This document shows positions 1 through 6,992 of a stretch of 26,112 nt of DNA, piece by piece. Both the position numbers and the translations under genes were made by a program. The notes under the pieces were generated by a model that saw only the letters and a program-made list of their open reading frames with translations, searched no databases and was not told the origin of the DNA. This DNA comes from Kiritimatiellales bacterium (GTDB lineage Bacteria; Verrucomicrobiota; Kiritimatiellia; Kiritimatiellales; Pontiellaceae): contig JAIPIO010000010.1 of NCBI GenBank assembly GCA_021734595.1, positions 1-26,112 on the forward strand, given 5' to 3'. How positions within the stretch are numbered: position 1 is the stretch's first letter; each line of letters starts with the position of its first letter.

Positions 1-2259
1 AATCGGCGGGGTGTCCTGCGGTTCATGGCAACCCACGCAAGAGACGATTTCGCCGGGCATGCCGACGGTCCACGAGCGCATGAGCTGTAGCGCCTTGCCA
101 TCCTTGTCGAGCGGCAGGAAGCCGAGCGGGGTGTTGGCCGGCGCGTTGAACATGACGGAGCCGTCTTCGTTGACCGGCACGGTGCCGAGCACAATGCGGA
201 CATCCCACGGGCCTTCGAAACCGATGATGTAGTGGCCGCCGCGGTTGCGCGGCGCGTATTCATATTTGTGAACGCGCAGCGACTTGACGGTGCCGCGCGG
301 AACGCCGCGCAGGCCGGGGCCGGCGTAGATGTCCTGGATGTAGAAGGTGGTTCCTTTTTCACCTTCGCGTATGCGGTCGGGTTGGGGGCGCGGGGCGGTG
401 GTTGGCTGCAGCGGGATGGGTTCGAGCACGGAACCGCCTTCGATGTCCTTGATCTTTACGAAGTTGTCGAAGGTATCGACGAGATAGAGGCCGAAGTGGG
501 TCTTGTCGAAACCCATGGATACGAGGTGGTATTTATCGCTCAGTGGCCACGGAAACAGGAAAAGCGGGCACGAGTCGGCAACGAGGCGGTCCACAACTTT
601 CGGCTCGACCTTTTTGCCGCGCCCCGGAATCTGCTGGATGGCGCCATCGGCTTCGAAGCGGCCTTTGGAGTTGTCGAACAGGGTGAGCTCGCCCATGCGC
701 TTGTCGCCGTGATGGCCGGAAACGATACTGACAAACTTGCTGGACGACCCCGGGATGGGGCGGGCGTAGAAATTGGAGTTGGGCCAGTAGGAGTTGCTGC
801 CGTAGAATTCCTTCTGGTCGGTGCCGTCGGGGTTCATGTGCATGAGCACGCGGCTGAAGTAGTGGGCTGAATCGGTGTATTCCCAGCGCAGATAAAGGAT
901 GCGCCCGTTAGGCAATACCGTCGGGCACCAGTTGCTGTCCTGGTCGAAGGTCAGGCGGCGGATCTTGCCGGTCTTCGGATCCATCAGGTGCAGGTTGGCG
1001 ACGGTTCCCGATCCGCTGACGCAGGGAACGCCTTGGAATCCGCTGGTGGCGGCCATGATAATCCGTCCGTCGGGCAGGTAGCAGGCTTCGTAGTAGTCGA
1101 CATCGGTTGCGTCATTGGGTGTAACCTGTTTGGGACTGCCTTTGAACTTGCCGGTTTTAGGATCAATGGATGCCTCGAATACAGCCCATGCCCCGTTTGC
1201 TCCGACGGATGAATACATGAGTTTCTTGCCGTCATAGTTGAGATCCACGTCGCCAATGTAGGCCTTGTCTGCCGGTTGTTCGATGGTTTCGAGTTCCCCG
1301 GTTTTCAACGACAGTACCGCCAGTGCGTTGTCGTGCCCCGAACTCTTGATGTTTGAATTGCTCAACCAGTTGGCAGGGAGGCGGTTGTTCACCGCTCCGT
1401 TATGGGTAACAACAAGGATCTTGTCGAAGTCGATCAGCGGGTTGGCAAGCAGGGCTTCGCTGCGCAACGCGGCAAGCGCCTCCTTGTCGCCGCTCTTTTC
1501 GATGGCGGCGAGCTTCTTGAGGAATTCCTGCCCCTTCGGGTATTTCTTGCCGTTGGTGGCGACCAGGTCGTTGATGGCCAAACGCAGGGTTTCAGCAGTC
1601 CCGTAGTTGAAGTCGGCCGGATCCATTGTTTTGCTGGGGTGTTTGGGTTTTGCTTTCTTGGCGGTTTTGTTTTTGGCAGTAGTTTTTTTATCCTTTTTGG
1701 ATGCGGTTTTCGCTGCGGGCGCGGCCTTGGCCTGCGCTTCAACCGTGGCGATCGCCTGCCCGACGCGCTCTGTTCCGCCGGAGGCCGTGTCAAGTTCCAC
1801 TGTCTTACCCGTGGCGGGTTTGCCTGTGGTGGTTCCCCAAACGACCTTGCGCTGTGTGTCGAGAATGGAGATTTGTGCGTTGTGCAGTCGCTCCGGGCGG
1901 CCTTTGCGGTTCCAGATGACGATCCGGTCGATGGCAGCATTTTTGCCAAGATCCAGTTCCCATATGGCGATTCCCGCCTTAATCTTCGTGTGGGTGACGG
2001 AACCATTTCTCCAGTCGCCGTCGGTATTGCCGTCGATGGCCTTGTCCGCGCCGCCTTGTTTTTCATTGTAATTACTGCTTTGCTTGGCGGTGCCTTCGGT
2101 GGCGATGTTCTTGCCGCCGCTGAATACCTGTACTTCAGCTATTGAAAGGGCATCCTTCGATCCCAGAATGTTGATGTAGCGTCCCTGGGTCGCGGCCGAT
2201 GCATTCAGCACCAGCGTTGATACTATAATCAATGCAGATATAGCGGTCTTGTTTTTCAT
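1..2259 (-). CDS. HzsA-related exported c-haem protein with N-terminal discoidin-like domain (3' end cut by window edge)
   Basis: A single open frame of 753 codons begins with ATG at 2259 and is still open at base 1. Residues 1-23 form a Sec signal peptide (charged MKNK, hydrophobic core, ASA-A cleavage). Residues about 25-165 look like an F5/8 type C (galactose-binding-like) domain, with the phrases ALSIAEVQVFSGG, AIDGNTDGDW and IWELDLG. A lysine/alanine linker covers about 175-212. The rest is a WD/propeller-like region with a SGHHGDKRMGELTLFD segment typical of HzsA-related (hydrazine synthase alpha-like) proteins of Planctomycetes and Verrucomicrobia relatives. A CVGCH motif (C741, C744, H745) fits covalent haem c attachment after export. 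The gene starts 8 bases after the upstream hydrolase and is probably cotranscribed with it. Family naming is from recall of motifs; the reading frame is certain. The true function in these bacteria is unknown, and anammox chemistry is not implied. Confidence 0.75.
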   Translation of the reverse strand, partial: MKNKTAISALIIVSTLVLNASAATQGRYINILGSKDALSIAEVQVFSGGKNIATEGTAKQSSNYNEKQGGADKAIDGNTDGDWRNGSVTHTKIKAGIAIWELDLGKNAAIDRIVIWNRKGRPERLHNAQISILDTQRKVVWGTTTGKPATGKTVELDTASGGTERVGQAIATVEAQAKAAPAAKTASKKDKKTTAKNKTAKKAKPKHPSKTMDPADFNYGTAETLRLAINDLVATNGKKYPKGQEFLKKLAAIEKSGDKEALAALRSEALLANPLIDFDKILVVTHNGAVNNRLPANWLSNSNIKSSGHDNALAVLSLKTGELETIEQPADKAYIGDVDLNYDGKKLMYSSVGANGAWAVFEASIDPKTGKFKGSPKQVTPNDATDVDYYEACYLPDGRIIMAATSGFQGVPCVSGSGTVANLHLMDPKTGKIRRLTFDQDSNWCPTVLPNGRILYLRWEYTDSAHYFSRVLMHMNPDGTDQKEFYGSNSYWPNSNFYARPIPGSSSKFVSIVSGHHGDKRMGELTLFDNSKGRFEADGAIQQIPGRGKKVEPKVVDRLVADSCPLFLFPWPLSDKYHLVSMGFDKTHFGLYLVDTFDNFVKIKDIEGGSVLEPIPLQPTTAPRPQPDRIREGEKGTTFYIQDIYAGPGLRGVPRGTVKSLRVHKYEYAPRNRGGHYIIGFEGPWDVRIVLGTVPVNEDGSVMFNAPANTPLGFLPLDKDGKALQLMRSWTVGMPGEIVSCVGCHEPQDTPPI

Positions 2260-2267
2260 GGTTTTCC

Positions 2268-3185
2268 TCACTTTTTCCGTTTCAAAGTTCTCTCAAAAAA
2301 ATCGTCCATCCGTTTGTGGGTTTCCAGTTTGTTCTGTCCAAAAACGCCATGGCTTGCTCCGTCAACCCGGATGTAGGTCACATCCATGGCACCGGCTTTT
2401 TTCAGTGCTTCAACAAACCGGTCTCCATGTGCAACATTGACCAGCTTGTCAGCGGTTCCCTGGAAGAGCAGGAAGGGCGGGGTGTCCTTGCGGACATAGC
2501 TGATGGGGGAGGCCTTCCTGATGCGCTCCGCGAGCGTATCTTCCGGTCCGGCAAGAAAAGTGGAATTGGCACCTTCTTCTTTGAAAAGCGAAAAATCCGT
2601 AGGGGTGGCGGAGGCCGCCACGGCCTGCACCATGCTTGACTGGTCGAGACAGGTGCCGTCGCCTTCGAGGCCGGCTTCGGGCTTTACAAGACCGAGCATG
2701 CAGACCAGATGCGCGCCGGCGGAGTTGCCGTAGGCGCCGATGTGGTCGGGGTCGAGAAAATATTCGTCCGCATGCGCGCGGAAAAAGCGGACCGCGTTTT
2801 TAACGTCGTGAACCGCGGCAGGGAAGGGGGCTTCGTCGGTCAGGCGGTAGCTGACGGAGGTGCAGATGTACCCTTTTTGCGCATACTCAACGGCATAGTG
2901 CATGAATTTTTCCTTGTCGCCGTTGCGCCATCCGCCACCGTGGACGATCACGAGACCGGGACGGATGGACCTGTCGGTGTGGTCGTAGACCACGCTGAGC
3001 TGCCAGGCGCGGTTGTCGGATGCGCCTTTGCGGTAAACATAATCCTTGCGGGTGAGGTTTTCGGGAATGACGGTTTTTTGCATCGGCTTCCGCCCGGCGT
3101 TCTTCTTGGCCGGGCGTTTACCTTGTTTCTGAGCGACCGCAACCGATGCGGCAACCAGCAGAATAAGTATGATACGTTTCGTCAT
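2268..3185 (-). CDS. Exported alpha/beta hydrolase (acetyl/feruloyl-esterase-like)
   Basis: 305 residues. A Sec signal peptide occupies residues 1-19 (MTKRIILILLVAASVAVAQ), followed by a basic stretch. The fold signature is a serine hydrolase of the BD-FAE/acetyl esterase group: oxyanion loop HGGGW at 82-86, nucleophile elbow GNSAG at 153-157 (Ser155), likely acid Asp246 in GTADKLV, and His279 in GASHGVF. The usual role is deacylation of decorated polysaccharides or xenobiotic esters outside the cytoplasm. The start is preceded by GGGAAATTCGGGA, an acceptable ribosome site. It begins 15 bases after the DUF1097-like gene and ends 8 bases before the HzsA-related gene, so it may be the seventh cistron of the long minus-strand unit. 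The substrate cannot be read from the sequence. Confidence 0.88.
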   Translation of the reverse strand: MTKRIILILLVAASVAVAQKQGKRPAKKNAGRKPMQKTVIPENLTRKDYVYRKGASDNRAWQLSVVYDHTDRSIRPGLVIVHGGGWRNGDKEKFMHYAVEYAQKGYICTSVSYRLTDEAPFPAAVHDVKNAVRFFRAHADEYFLDPDHIGAYGNSAGAHLVCMLGLVKPEAGLEGDGTCLDQSSMVQAVAASATPTDFSLFKEEGANSTFLAGPEDTLAERIRKASPISYVRKDTPPFLLFQGTADKLVNVAHGDRFVEALKKAGAMDVTYIRVDGASHGVFGQNKLETHKRMDDFFERTLKRKK

Positions 3186-3200
3186 TCCCGAATTTCCCGC

Positions 3201-3785
3201 TTATTTAGCCAGCTTGGTTTCGTACTTCACGCGGAAGGCAACGGTTGCCCATCCGAATGCGAGGCCGACAACACAGGCTACTATTTCAGCCAGTGCAACC
3301 GCGCCGTACCATCCCCAGGTTCCCATCCCTTCGGGCTTGAAGCCGCCAGCCAGACTCATGAGGCCGAAATATACACCGGCGCCGACGAACCATGCCGGAA
3401 TAAAGTTGAACGGCGGGATGCGCTCAAAGCAGATCACCACCACAACAACAATAAATACCGCGGTGTAGAGACCGCCGGGCGCAGCGGAGCAGTTCAAAAA
3501 GGCAAGCGCCTTGCCAAGTTCAAAAATGGCGATGGAGGCAATGATACCACCGATATAGCCGAGGATGGTTTTTCCGGCCATGCGCGGGCACGGGCCTGTT
3601 TCCTTATCGTTCCACGGCGGGAAACCGGACATGAAGTACATCGCCCAGGCCTGAAACGCCACCCAGGTCAGCAATCCGCCGCCACCGATGTGCGGGTTGC
3701 CCGGGACGTATGGCGCGATAGCCATCATGATGAAGGCCTGAAACGCGATAAAGATTGGTATAACAATGAACTGTTTAAATGACAT
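3201..3785 (-). CDS. DUF1097-like multi-pass inner membrane protein
   Basis: 194 residues with about five hydrophobic segments: near 5-27, 37-52, 71-92, 105-121 and 125-145, with a last one near 158-182. The pattern PAWFVGAGVYFG followed by a glycine-rich loop and a final helix with GLAFGWATVAFRV resembles the DUF1097 family (E. coli YcdZ type), whose function is not established. It is the sixth gene of the cupin-VOC-dhaK-dhaL-lsrF-like unit and lies 75 bases after the aldolase. The gap carries two short hairpins. Its position beside a cytoplasmic ketose kinase and aldolase, with an exported isomerase at the other end of the unit, makes a small-molecule import or export role plausible, but that is inference. 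The membrane assignment is firm and the family name moderate. Confidence 0.75.
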   Translation of the reverse strand: MSFKQFIVIPIFIAFQAFIMMAIAPYVPGNPHIGGGGLLTWVAFQAWAMYFMSGFPPWNDKETGPCPRMAGKTILGYIGGIIASIAIFELGKALAFLNCSAAPGGLYTAVFIVVVVVICFERIPPFNFIPAWFVGAGVYFGLMSLAGGFKPEGMGTWGWYGAVALAEIVACVVGLAFGWATVAFRVKYETKLAK

Positions 3786-3807
3786 CCTCTATTCCCCCAT
3801 TCTGTCT

Positions 3808-3844
3808 GTCTACAATAGACGGATGTCCGGCCCCGTGCCGGACA
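3808..3844. repeat. Two adjacent hairpins between the aldolase and DUF1097-like genes
   Basis: A perfect 8-bp stem TGTCCGGC / GCCGGACA with a 5-base loop lies at 3824-3844. Next to it is a 5-bp stem GTCTA-CAA-TAGAC at 3808-3820. Read on the minus strand, neither is followed by a T-run, so this is more likely an mRNA processing or stabilising structure than a terminator. Confidence 0.6.
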
Positions 3845-3860
3845 CCCGCATGTAGGTTAA

Positions 3861-4730
3861 TTACTTAAGGTCGTTGAATTTTTCGAGGCCTTCTTCCGGT
3901 GTCAGCCCGTCGTGAACGACGCCGCTGATGGCCTGGATCATGGCTGCCGGAGCGTCCGACTGGGACACGTTGCGGCCCATGTCCACGCCGGACGCGCCAT
4001 CGTTGATGGCGTTATACGCCAGCTGAAGCGCTTCAATTTCGGGCAGTTTCTTGCCGCCGGCAATCACGATCGGAACCGGGCAGGACGCGGTAACCTGGCT
4101 GAAGTTCTCGCAATAGTAGGTCTTCACGATGTTCGCGCCGTTTTCCGCGCACATGCGCGAAGCGAGGCTGAAGTAGCGTGCGTCGCGGACCATGTCCTTG
4201 CCGACCGCCGTAACACCCATCACCGGAATGCCGTATCGCTGGCCGAAGTCTACCATCTTGTAGAGGTTGGCAATCGTCTTGGCTTCCGTGGCCGCTGCGC
4301 CGGCTTCCACCATGACCGCCACCGCCGAAGCGTTCAGGCGGATGGCGTCCTCGATATCCAGGATCACGTTGTGGTTCATCTCCGTTAGGATGGTCGACCC
4401 GCAATCCGCCCGCAGGCAGATCGGCTTGTTGAAGCCCGGTGGGATGCAGGCGCGGATCACGCCGCGCGTGCCCATCAGGCAGTCTGCATAGGGTGCCAGC
4501 GGCACAATGTTGAGGTCGATGCGTTCCAGCCCCGAAGTCGGTCCCATCAGGAAGCCGTGGTCGAAGGCCAGCATTACGCTTTTGCCGGTGTCCGGGCGGA
4601 AGATGCGGGCCATGCGGTCCTTCGTTCCCCATCCGATGTTGTCGCAGCCCTTAAGGTAGAACTGCTGGTTTGCGACAGGGGTGCCCTGCCCAAAATTCTT
4701 ACCATCTCTGATGTCGTCTAAATCTGCCAT
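3861..4730 (-). CDS. LsrF-like class I aldolase / 3-hydroxy-5-phosphonooxypentane-2,4-dione thiolase family
   Basis: 289 residues, about the length of E. coli LsrF (291). The likeness to LsrF is close along the whole chain: N-terminal MADLDDIRDGK, then VMLAFDHGF, GPTSGLERIDLNI, GVTAVGKDMVRDARYFSLA, CPVPIVIAGGKKLPE and GASGVDMGRN. The Schiff-base lysine of LsrF (Lys203) falls at the same residue number here, in IVKTYYCEN, and His58 of FDHGF is also kept. LsrF moves an acetyl group from phospho-AI-2 derivatives to CoA, giving DHAP and acetyl-CoA. This gene sits behind dhaK and dhaL rather than lsrK/lsrG, and no lsrABCD transporter is present, so a different phosphorylated ketose is the likelier substrate. 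Cytoplasmic. Start is ATG with AGAGAAAAACC upstream. Fold confident, exact reaction not. Confidence 0.87.
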   Translation of the reverse strand: MADLDDIRDGKNFGQGTPVANQQFYLKGCDNIGWGTKDRMARIFRPDTGKSVMLAFDHGFLMGPTSGLERIDLNIVPLAPYADCLMGTRGVIRACIPPGFNKPICLRADCGSTILTEMNHNVILDIEDAIRLNASAVAVMVEAGAAATEAKTIANLYKMVDFGQRYGIPVMGVTAVGKDMVRDARYFSLASRMCAENGANIVKTYYCENFSQVTASCPVPIVIAGGKKLPEIEALQLAYNAINDGASGVDMGRNVSQSDAPAAMIQAISGVVHDGLTPEEGLEKFNDLK

Positions 4731-4767
4731 TGGTTTTTCTCTCCGTATAGTTATTGATTAATTGATT

Positions 4768-4803
4768 TTCCAATGGTTGGAAGAAAGTTTCCAACCATTG
4801 GTA
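4768..4803. repeat. Twin-dyad TTCCA element, copy 1
   Basis: TTCCAATGGTTGGAA at 4768-4782, six bases, then TTCCAACCATTGGTA at 4789-4803; the centres are 21 bp apart. The two dyads also pair with each other as a 13-bp perfect stem (4770-4782 with 4789-4801) around a 6-base loop. It lies 8 bases beyond the dhaL stop codon, between dhaL and the lsrF-like gene. No T-run follows on the minus strand. Confidence 0.85.
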
Positions 4804-4811
4804 GTTTGTCA

Positions 4812-5420
4812 CTAGGCGACAGTTTCCGCAAATGCCTTGAAAATATAGGTGATGGAGGTGGCGCCCGCATCCAGGTGACCGATCACGCGCTCGCCGAGAT
4901 TACGTGCCCGACCGAATTTCGCGACCATCCCCTTGGTGCTTGCGCGGCCTTCGTCCGCCGCCGCCGCCGCCTTCGCGAACATGGCTTCGATCCCTTCCGC
5001 CTGGTTTTCCGCCAGTGCGGCAACTGCGGGGATCAGCGCATCCATCATGGTCTTGTCGCCAATGTCGGCCTTGGTCTGCTGGCGTACGTTTTCCAGTCCG
5101 GAAGCGAACATGGCGGCAATATCCGCACCGTTCAACTCGTCCTTTTCGACGCCGTCGCTCATGCCGAGAAAAAGTGCGCCGAGCAGGGTGCTGATCGATC
5201 CGCTGGTGGCCATCATGATGCCAAACCCCATATCGTTGAGCGCCTGTTTGAAGGCGGCATCCGGCTTGATTGCCGCAACGGCCGCGTTCATGGCCTCGCA
5301 GATTGCAATGCCGTGGTCGCCGTCGCCCGTTGCGCCGTCGAGTGCGGAAAGTTCGTCTTTCTTGGCTTCAACCGCTGTCAGCGCGGCGGCCATCATTTTT
5401 GAGAAGAGTTTCAGATTCAT
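4812..5420 (-). CDS. dhaL: Dihydroxyacetone kinase ADP/ATP-binding subunit DhaL
   Basis: 202 residues, normal for DhaL (about 210). The magnesium/nucleotide motif reads LDGATGDGDHG with Asp28, Asp33 and Asp35. Later family motifs are TSGSISTLLGALFLG, IGDKTMMDALIP and ERVIGHLDAGATS, the C-terminal loop of DhaL. It is an all-helical barrel that supplies phosphate to the substrate held by DhaK. No DhaM-type PTS subunit is encoded in the window, so either a distant DhaM or direct ATP use must be assumed. The start is ATG after AGGAGCCCACC. A strong hairpin terminator lies between dhaK and this gene, which is unusual for two subunits of one enzyme. Confidence 0.93.
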   Translation of the reverse strand: MNLKLFSKMMAAALTAVEAKKDELSALDGATGDGDHGIAICEAMNAAVAAIKPDAAFKQALNDMGFGIMMATSGSISTLLGALFLGMSDGVEKDELNGADIAAMFASGLENVRQQTKADIGDKTMMDALIPAVAALAENQAEGIEAMFAKAAAAADEGRASTKGMVAKFGRARNLGERVIGHLDAGATSITYIFKAFAETVA

Positions 5421-5433
5421 GGTGGGCTCCTAT

Positions 5434-5471
5434 AAAAAAAGCCGGGGTGCGCCTGGTCGGCACCCCCCGGG
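5434..5471 (-). terminator. Rho-independent terminator between dhaK and dhaL
   Basis: Read on the minus strand: a stem with arms GGGGTGC / GCACCCC (extended by CCGG pairs with a two-base bulge), a 9-base loop, then C and seven T (the seven A at 5434-5440 on plus). It starts about 10 bases after the dhaK stop codon and ends 13 bases before the dhaL start codon. Form and T-run are those of an intrinsic terminator; partial read-through is implied because the downstream genes complete the kinase. Confidence 0.8.
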
Positions 5472-5480
5472 TTGTTTTAA

Positions 5481-6482
5481 TTATTTTGCGGTCCAGTAAG
5501 GTGCGTTGGAAGGCGCCTGCAGGTAGCCCACATGGTCGTCGTCCAGTTTGCAGAGGATCATCTGGAATCCACCCATTTCCTGAACGGTGAGCAACTCGCC
5601 GATCACGCCCGGCACCGTTTCGATGCCTGCGGCTTCCAGGATCTGGGCCGCCTTGCGGTAGACCAGGTTCAGTTCCATCAGCGTGGATGAACCGACACCG
5701 TTGATGATGAGCTGAACCTTGTCGCCTGACTTAACCTCTGTGGCGGTCATCAGCGGCTCGATCATGCGCTTGGCGGTTTCGTCGGCCGTTAGGATCTTCG
5801 AGAGGCCGCCGCCGGCTTCGCCGTGCTGGCCCATTCCAATTTCCATCTCGTCATCGGCAAGAGATGAAATGGCTTGTCCGGTTTGCGGGTGCGTGCAGTT
5901 GGTGATGGCTACGGCGAGGGTGGCCATTTGATCGTTGAAGCGCGATGCCACGTCGCAGACTTCGTCAAGGGACTGTCCCGCTTCTGCAGCGGCACCAGCC
6001 ACCTTGTAGAGCGGAATGCAGCCAGCGAGTCCTCGGCAGTCTTCTTTCGGCGTGTCGAGGCCGGCGCTGATGTCTTCAGCAGTCAGGAGCATCTTGACGT
6101 TGATTCCTGAGCGTTCCGCCATTTGCATGGCCATGTTGGCGCTCATTACGTCGCCCGCGTGGTTCAGCACCACCAGCAGGATGCCGGCGTCGCGCTGGAA
6201 CATCTGGAGGGCTTCGAATACTTTGGGTGCGCCCGGCGCGGCGAAGATATCGCCCACTACGCTGGCATCCAGCATGCCGTCGCCGACAAAGCCGGAGATC
6301 GCCGGCTCGTGGCCCGCGCCGCCCATGCTGATGATCGCTACCTTGTCGTCCGCCTTCGCATTGGCGCGGACAACGATCTTTTCGTTAACCAGCTTCACCT
6401 TGTTCTTGTAGGCCATGGTGTAGCCTTCGAGCAGCTCGGTGGTCAGGTTTCCGGGTTCGTTGATAAACTTTTTCATGATCAT
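5481..6482 (-). CDS. dhaK: Dihydroxyacetone kinase substrate-binding subunit DhaK (divergent, possibly another ketose)
   Basis: 333 residues, close to E. coli DhaK (356). Family landmarks in order: MGGAGHEPAISGFVGDGMLDA (split over residues 53-73), GDIFAAP, VVLNHAGD at 104-111, GLAGCIPLYKVAGAAAE, and EIGMGQHGEAGGG with His220, the position of the histidine that binds the ketone covalently. The catalytic His58 and Asp111 equivalents are present. Departures from the usual motifs are GGGSGHEP to MGGAGHEP and NYTGD to NHAGD, both lining the substrate pocket in known structures, so the true substrate may be a longer or deoxy ketose. Start at 6482 has GAGGAG eight bases upstream; a second ATG two codons on is less well placed. 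Confidence 0.9.
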   Translation of the reverse strand: MIMKKFINEPGNLTTELLEGYTMAYKNKVKLVNEKIVVRANAKADDKVAIISMGGAGHEPAISGFVGDGMLDASVVGDIFAAPGAPKVFEALQMFQRDAGILLVVLNHAGDVMSANMAMQMAERSGINVKMLLTAEDISAGLDTPKEDCRGLAGCIPLYKVAGAAAEAGQSLDEVCDVASRFNDQMATLAVAITNCTHPQTGQAISSLADDEMEIGMGQHGEAGGGLSKILTADETAKRMIEPLMTATEVKSGDKVQLIINGVGSSTLMELNLVYRKAAQILEAAGIETVPGVIGELLTVQEMGGFQMILCKLDDDHVGYLQAPSNAPYWTAK

Positions 6483-6509
6483 GTTTCGTTCTCCTCTTTT
6501 TGGTTTGAA

Positions 6510-6854
6510 TCAGTATGCGGTTCCTGTGGCTTCGCCGGAAAATTCCATGAATTCAATCGGACATCCTTCGGAGTCGACGATGAATGCGATACGGAGGGTG
6601 TCGTTGACGGGGCAGGGGTCGAGAATGACTTTTTGACCGGCAATCGCCTCTTCGAGATTCTCCACGACGTATGCAACATGCGTGTGTTCCTGGATTTCCC
6701 TGGGCATCCCGCAGTCCGCGTCAAAGCGCAACCACTCGATGTTGTGTTCGCTGTTTGCGAAATCGGTGAGATGAAGTTTCATGTCCGCGCTGTAGACTTC
6801 GCCTGTTTTCGACTCTGTTGTGGGAATCCCCACATGGTTGAATGTTTTTTTCAT
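6510..6854 (-). CDS. VOC (glyoxalase-fold) metalloenzyme, small
   Basis: 114 residues, one short VOC module. It opens with FNHVGIPT (His7, a usual first metal ligand), has HTHVAYVVENLEEAI in the middle, and ends in the beta strand GCPIEFMEF with a likely metal-ligand Glu. Lyases, isomerases, epimerases and dioxygenases all occur in this fold. A very strong ribosome site (GGGAGGAG) lies 5 bases before the ATG. It sits between an isomerase-like cupin and dhaK, so an isomerase or epimerase step feeding the kinase is the best contextual guess, filling a place like LsrG in the AI-2 pathway although LsrG is a different fold. Specific activity cannot be assigned. Confidence 0.8.
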   Translation of the reverse strand: MKKTFNHVGIPTTESKTGEVYSADMKLHLTDFANSEHNIEWLRFDADCGMPREIQEHTHVAYVVENLEEAIAGQKVILDPCPVNDTLRIAFIVDSEGCPIEFMEFSGEATGTAY

Positions 6855-6881
6855 CCTACTCCTCCCGTTTCCTTGATTTAA

Positions 6882-6978
6882 GGATTAAGAATGAAGAATT
6901 CAGAATCGTTGGCGGGGATTCTCCGCGCCCCTTTTTTAATGGGGTATCTCAGCGCCTGAATTCTCCATTCTTAAATCC
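6882..6978. repeat. Long imperfect inverted repeat between cupin and VOC genes
   Basis: Arms at 6882-6903 and 6956-6978 are reverse complements over about 22 bases with one mismatch and one extra base; both contain GAATTCAG/CTGAATTC. The interior holds a small GCGG/CCGC hairpin and a run of six T. It fills most of the 138-base gap between the two genes. It may be a MITE-like remnant or an mRNA structure; no flanking target duplication was recognised. Confidence 0.6.
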
Positions 6979-6992
6979 GCGTTCCTGATTGG

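Noticed and set aside
232..3782. Long plus-strand open frames (232-870, 1402-2145, 2709-3782)
   Set aside because: They lie opposite the HzsA-related, esterase and DUF1097-like genes and have low-complexity or motif-free translations; the minus-strand frames show clear families.
3861..4730. Assigning an AI-2 (Lsr) quorum-signal degradation operon
   Set aside because: Only the LsrF-like gene fits; lsrK, lsrG, lsrR and the transporter genes are absent and dhaK/dhaL take their place.
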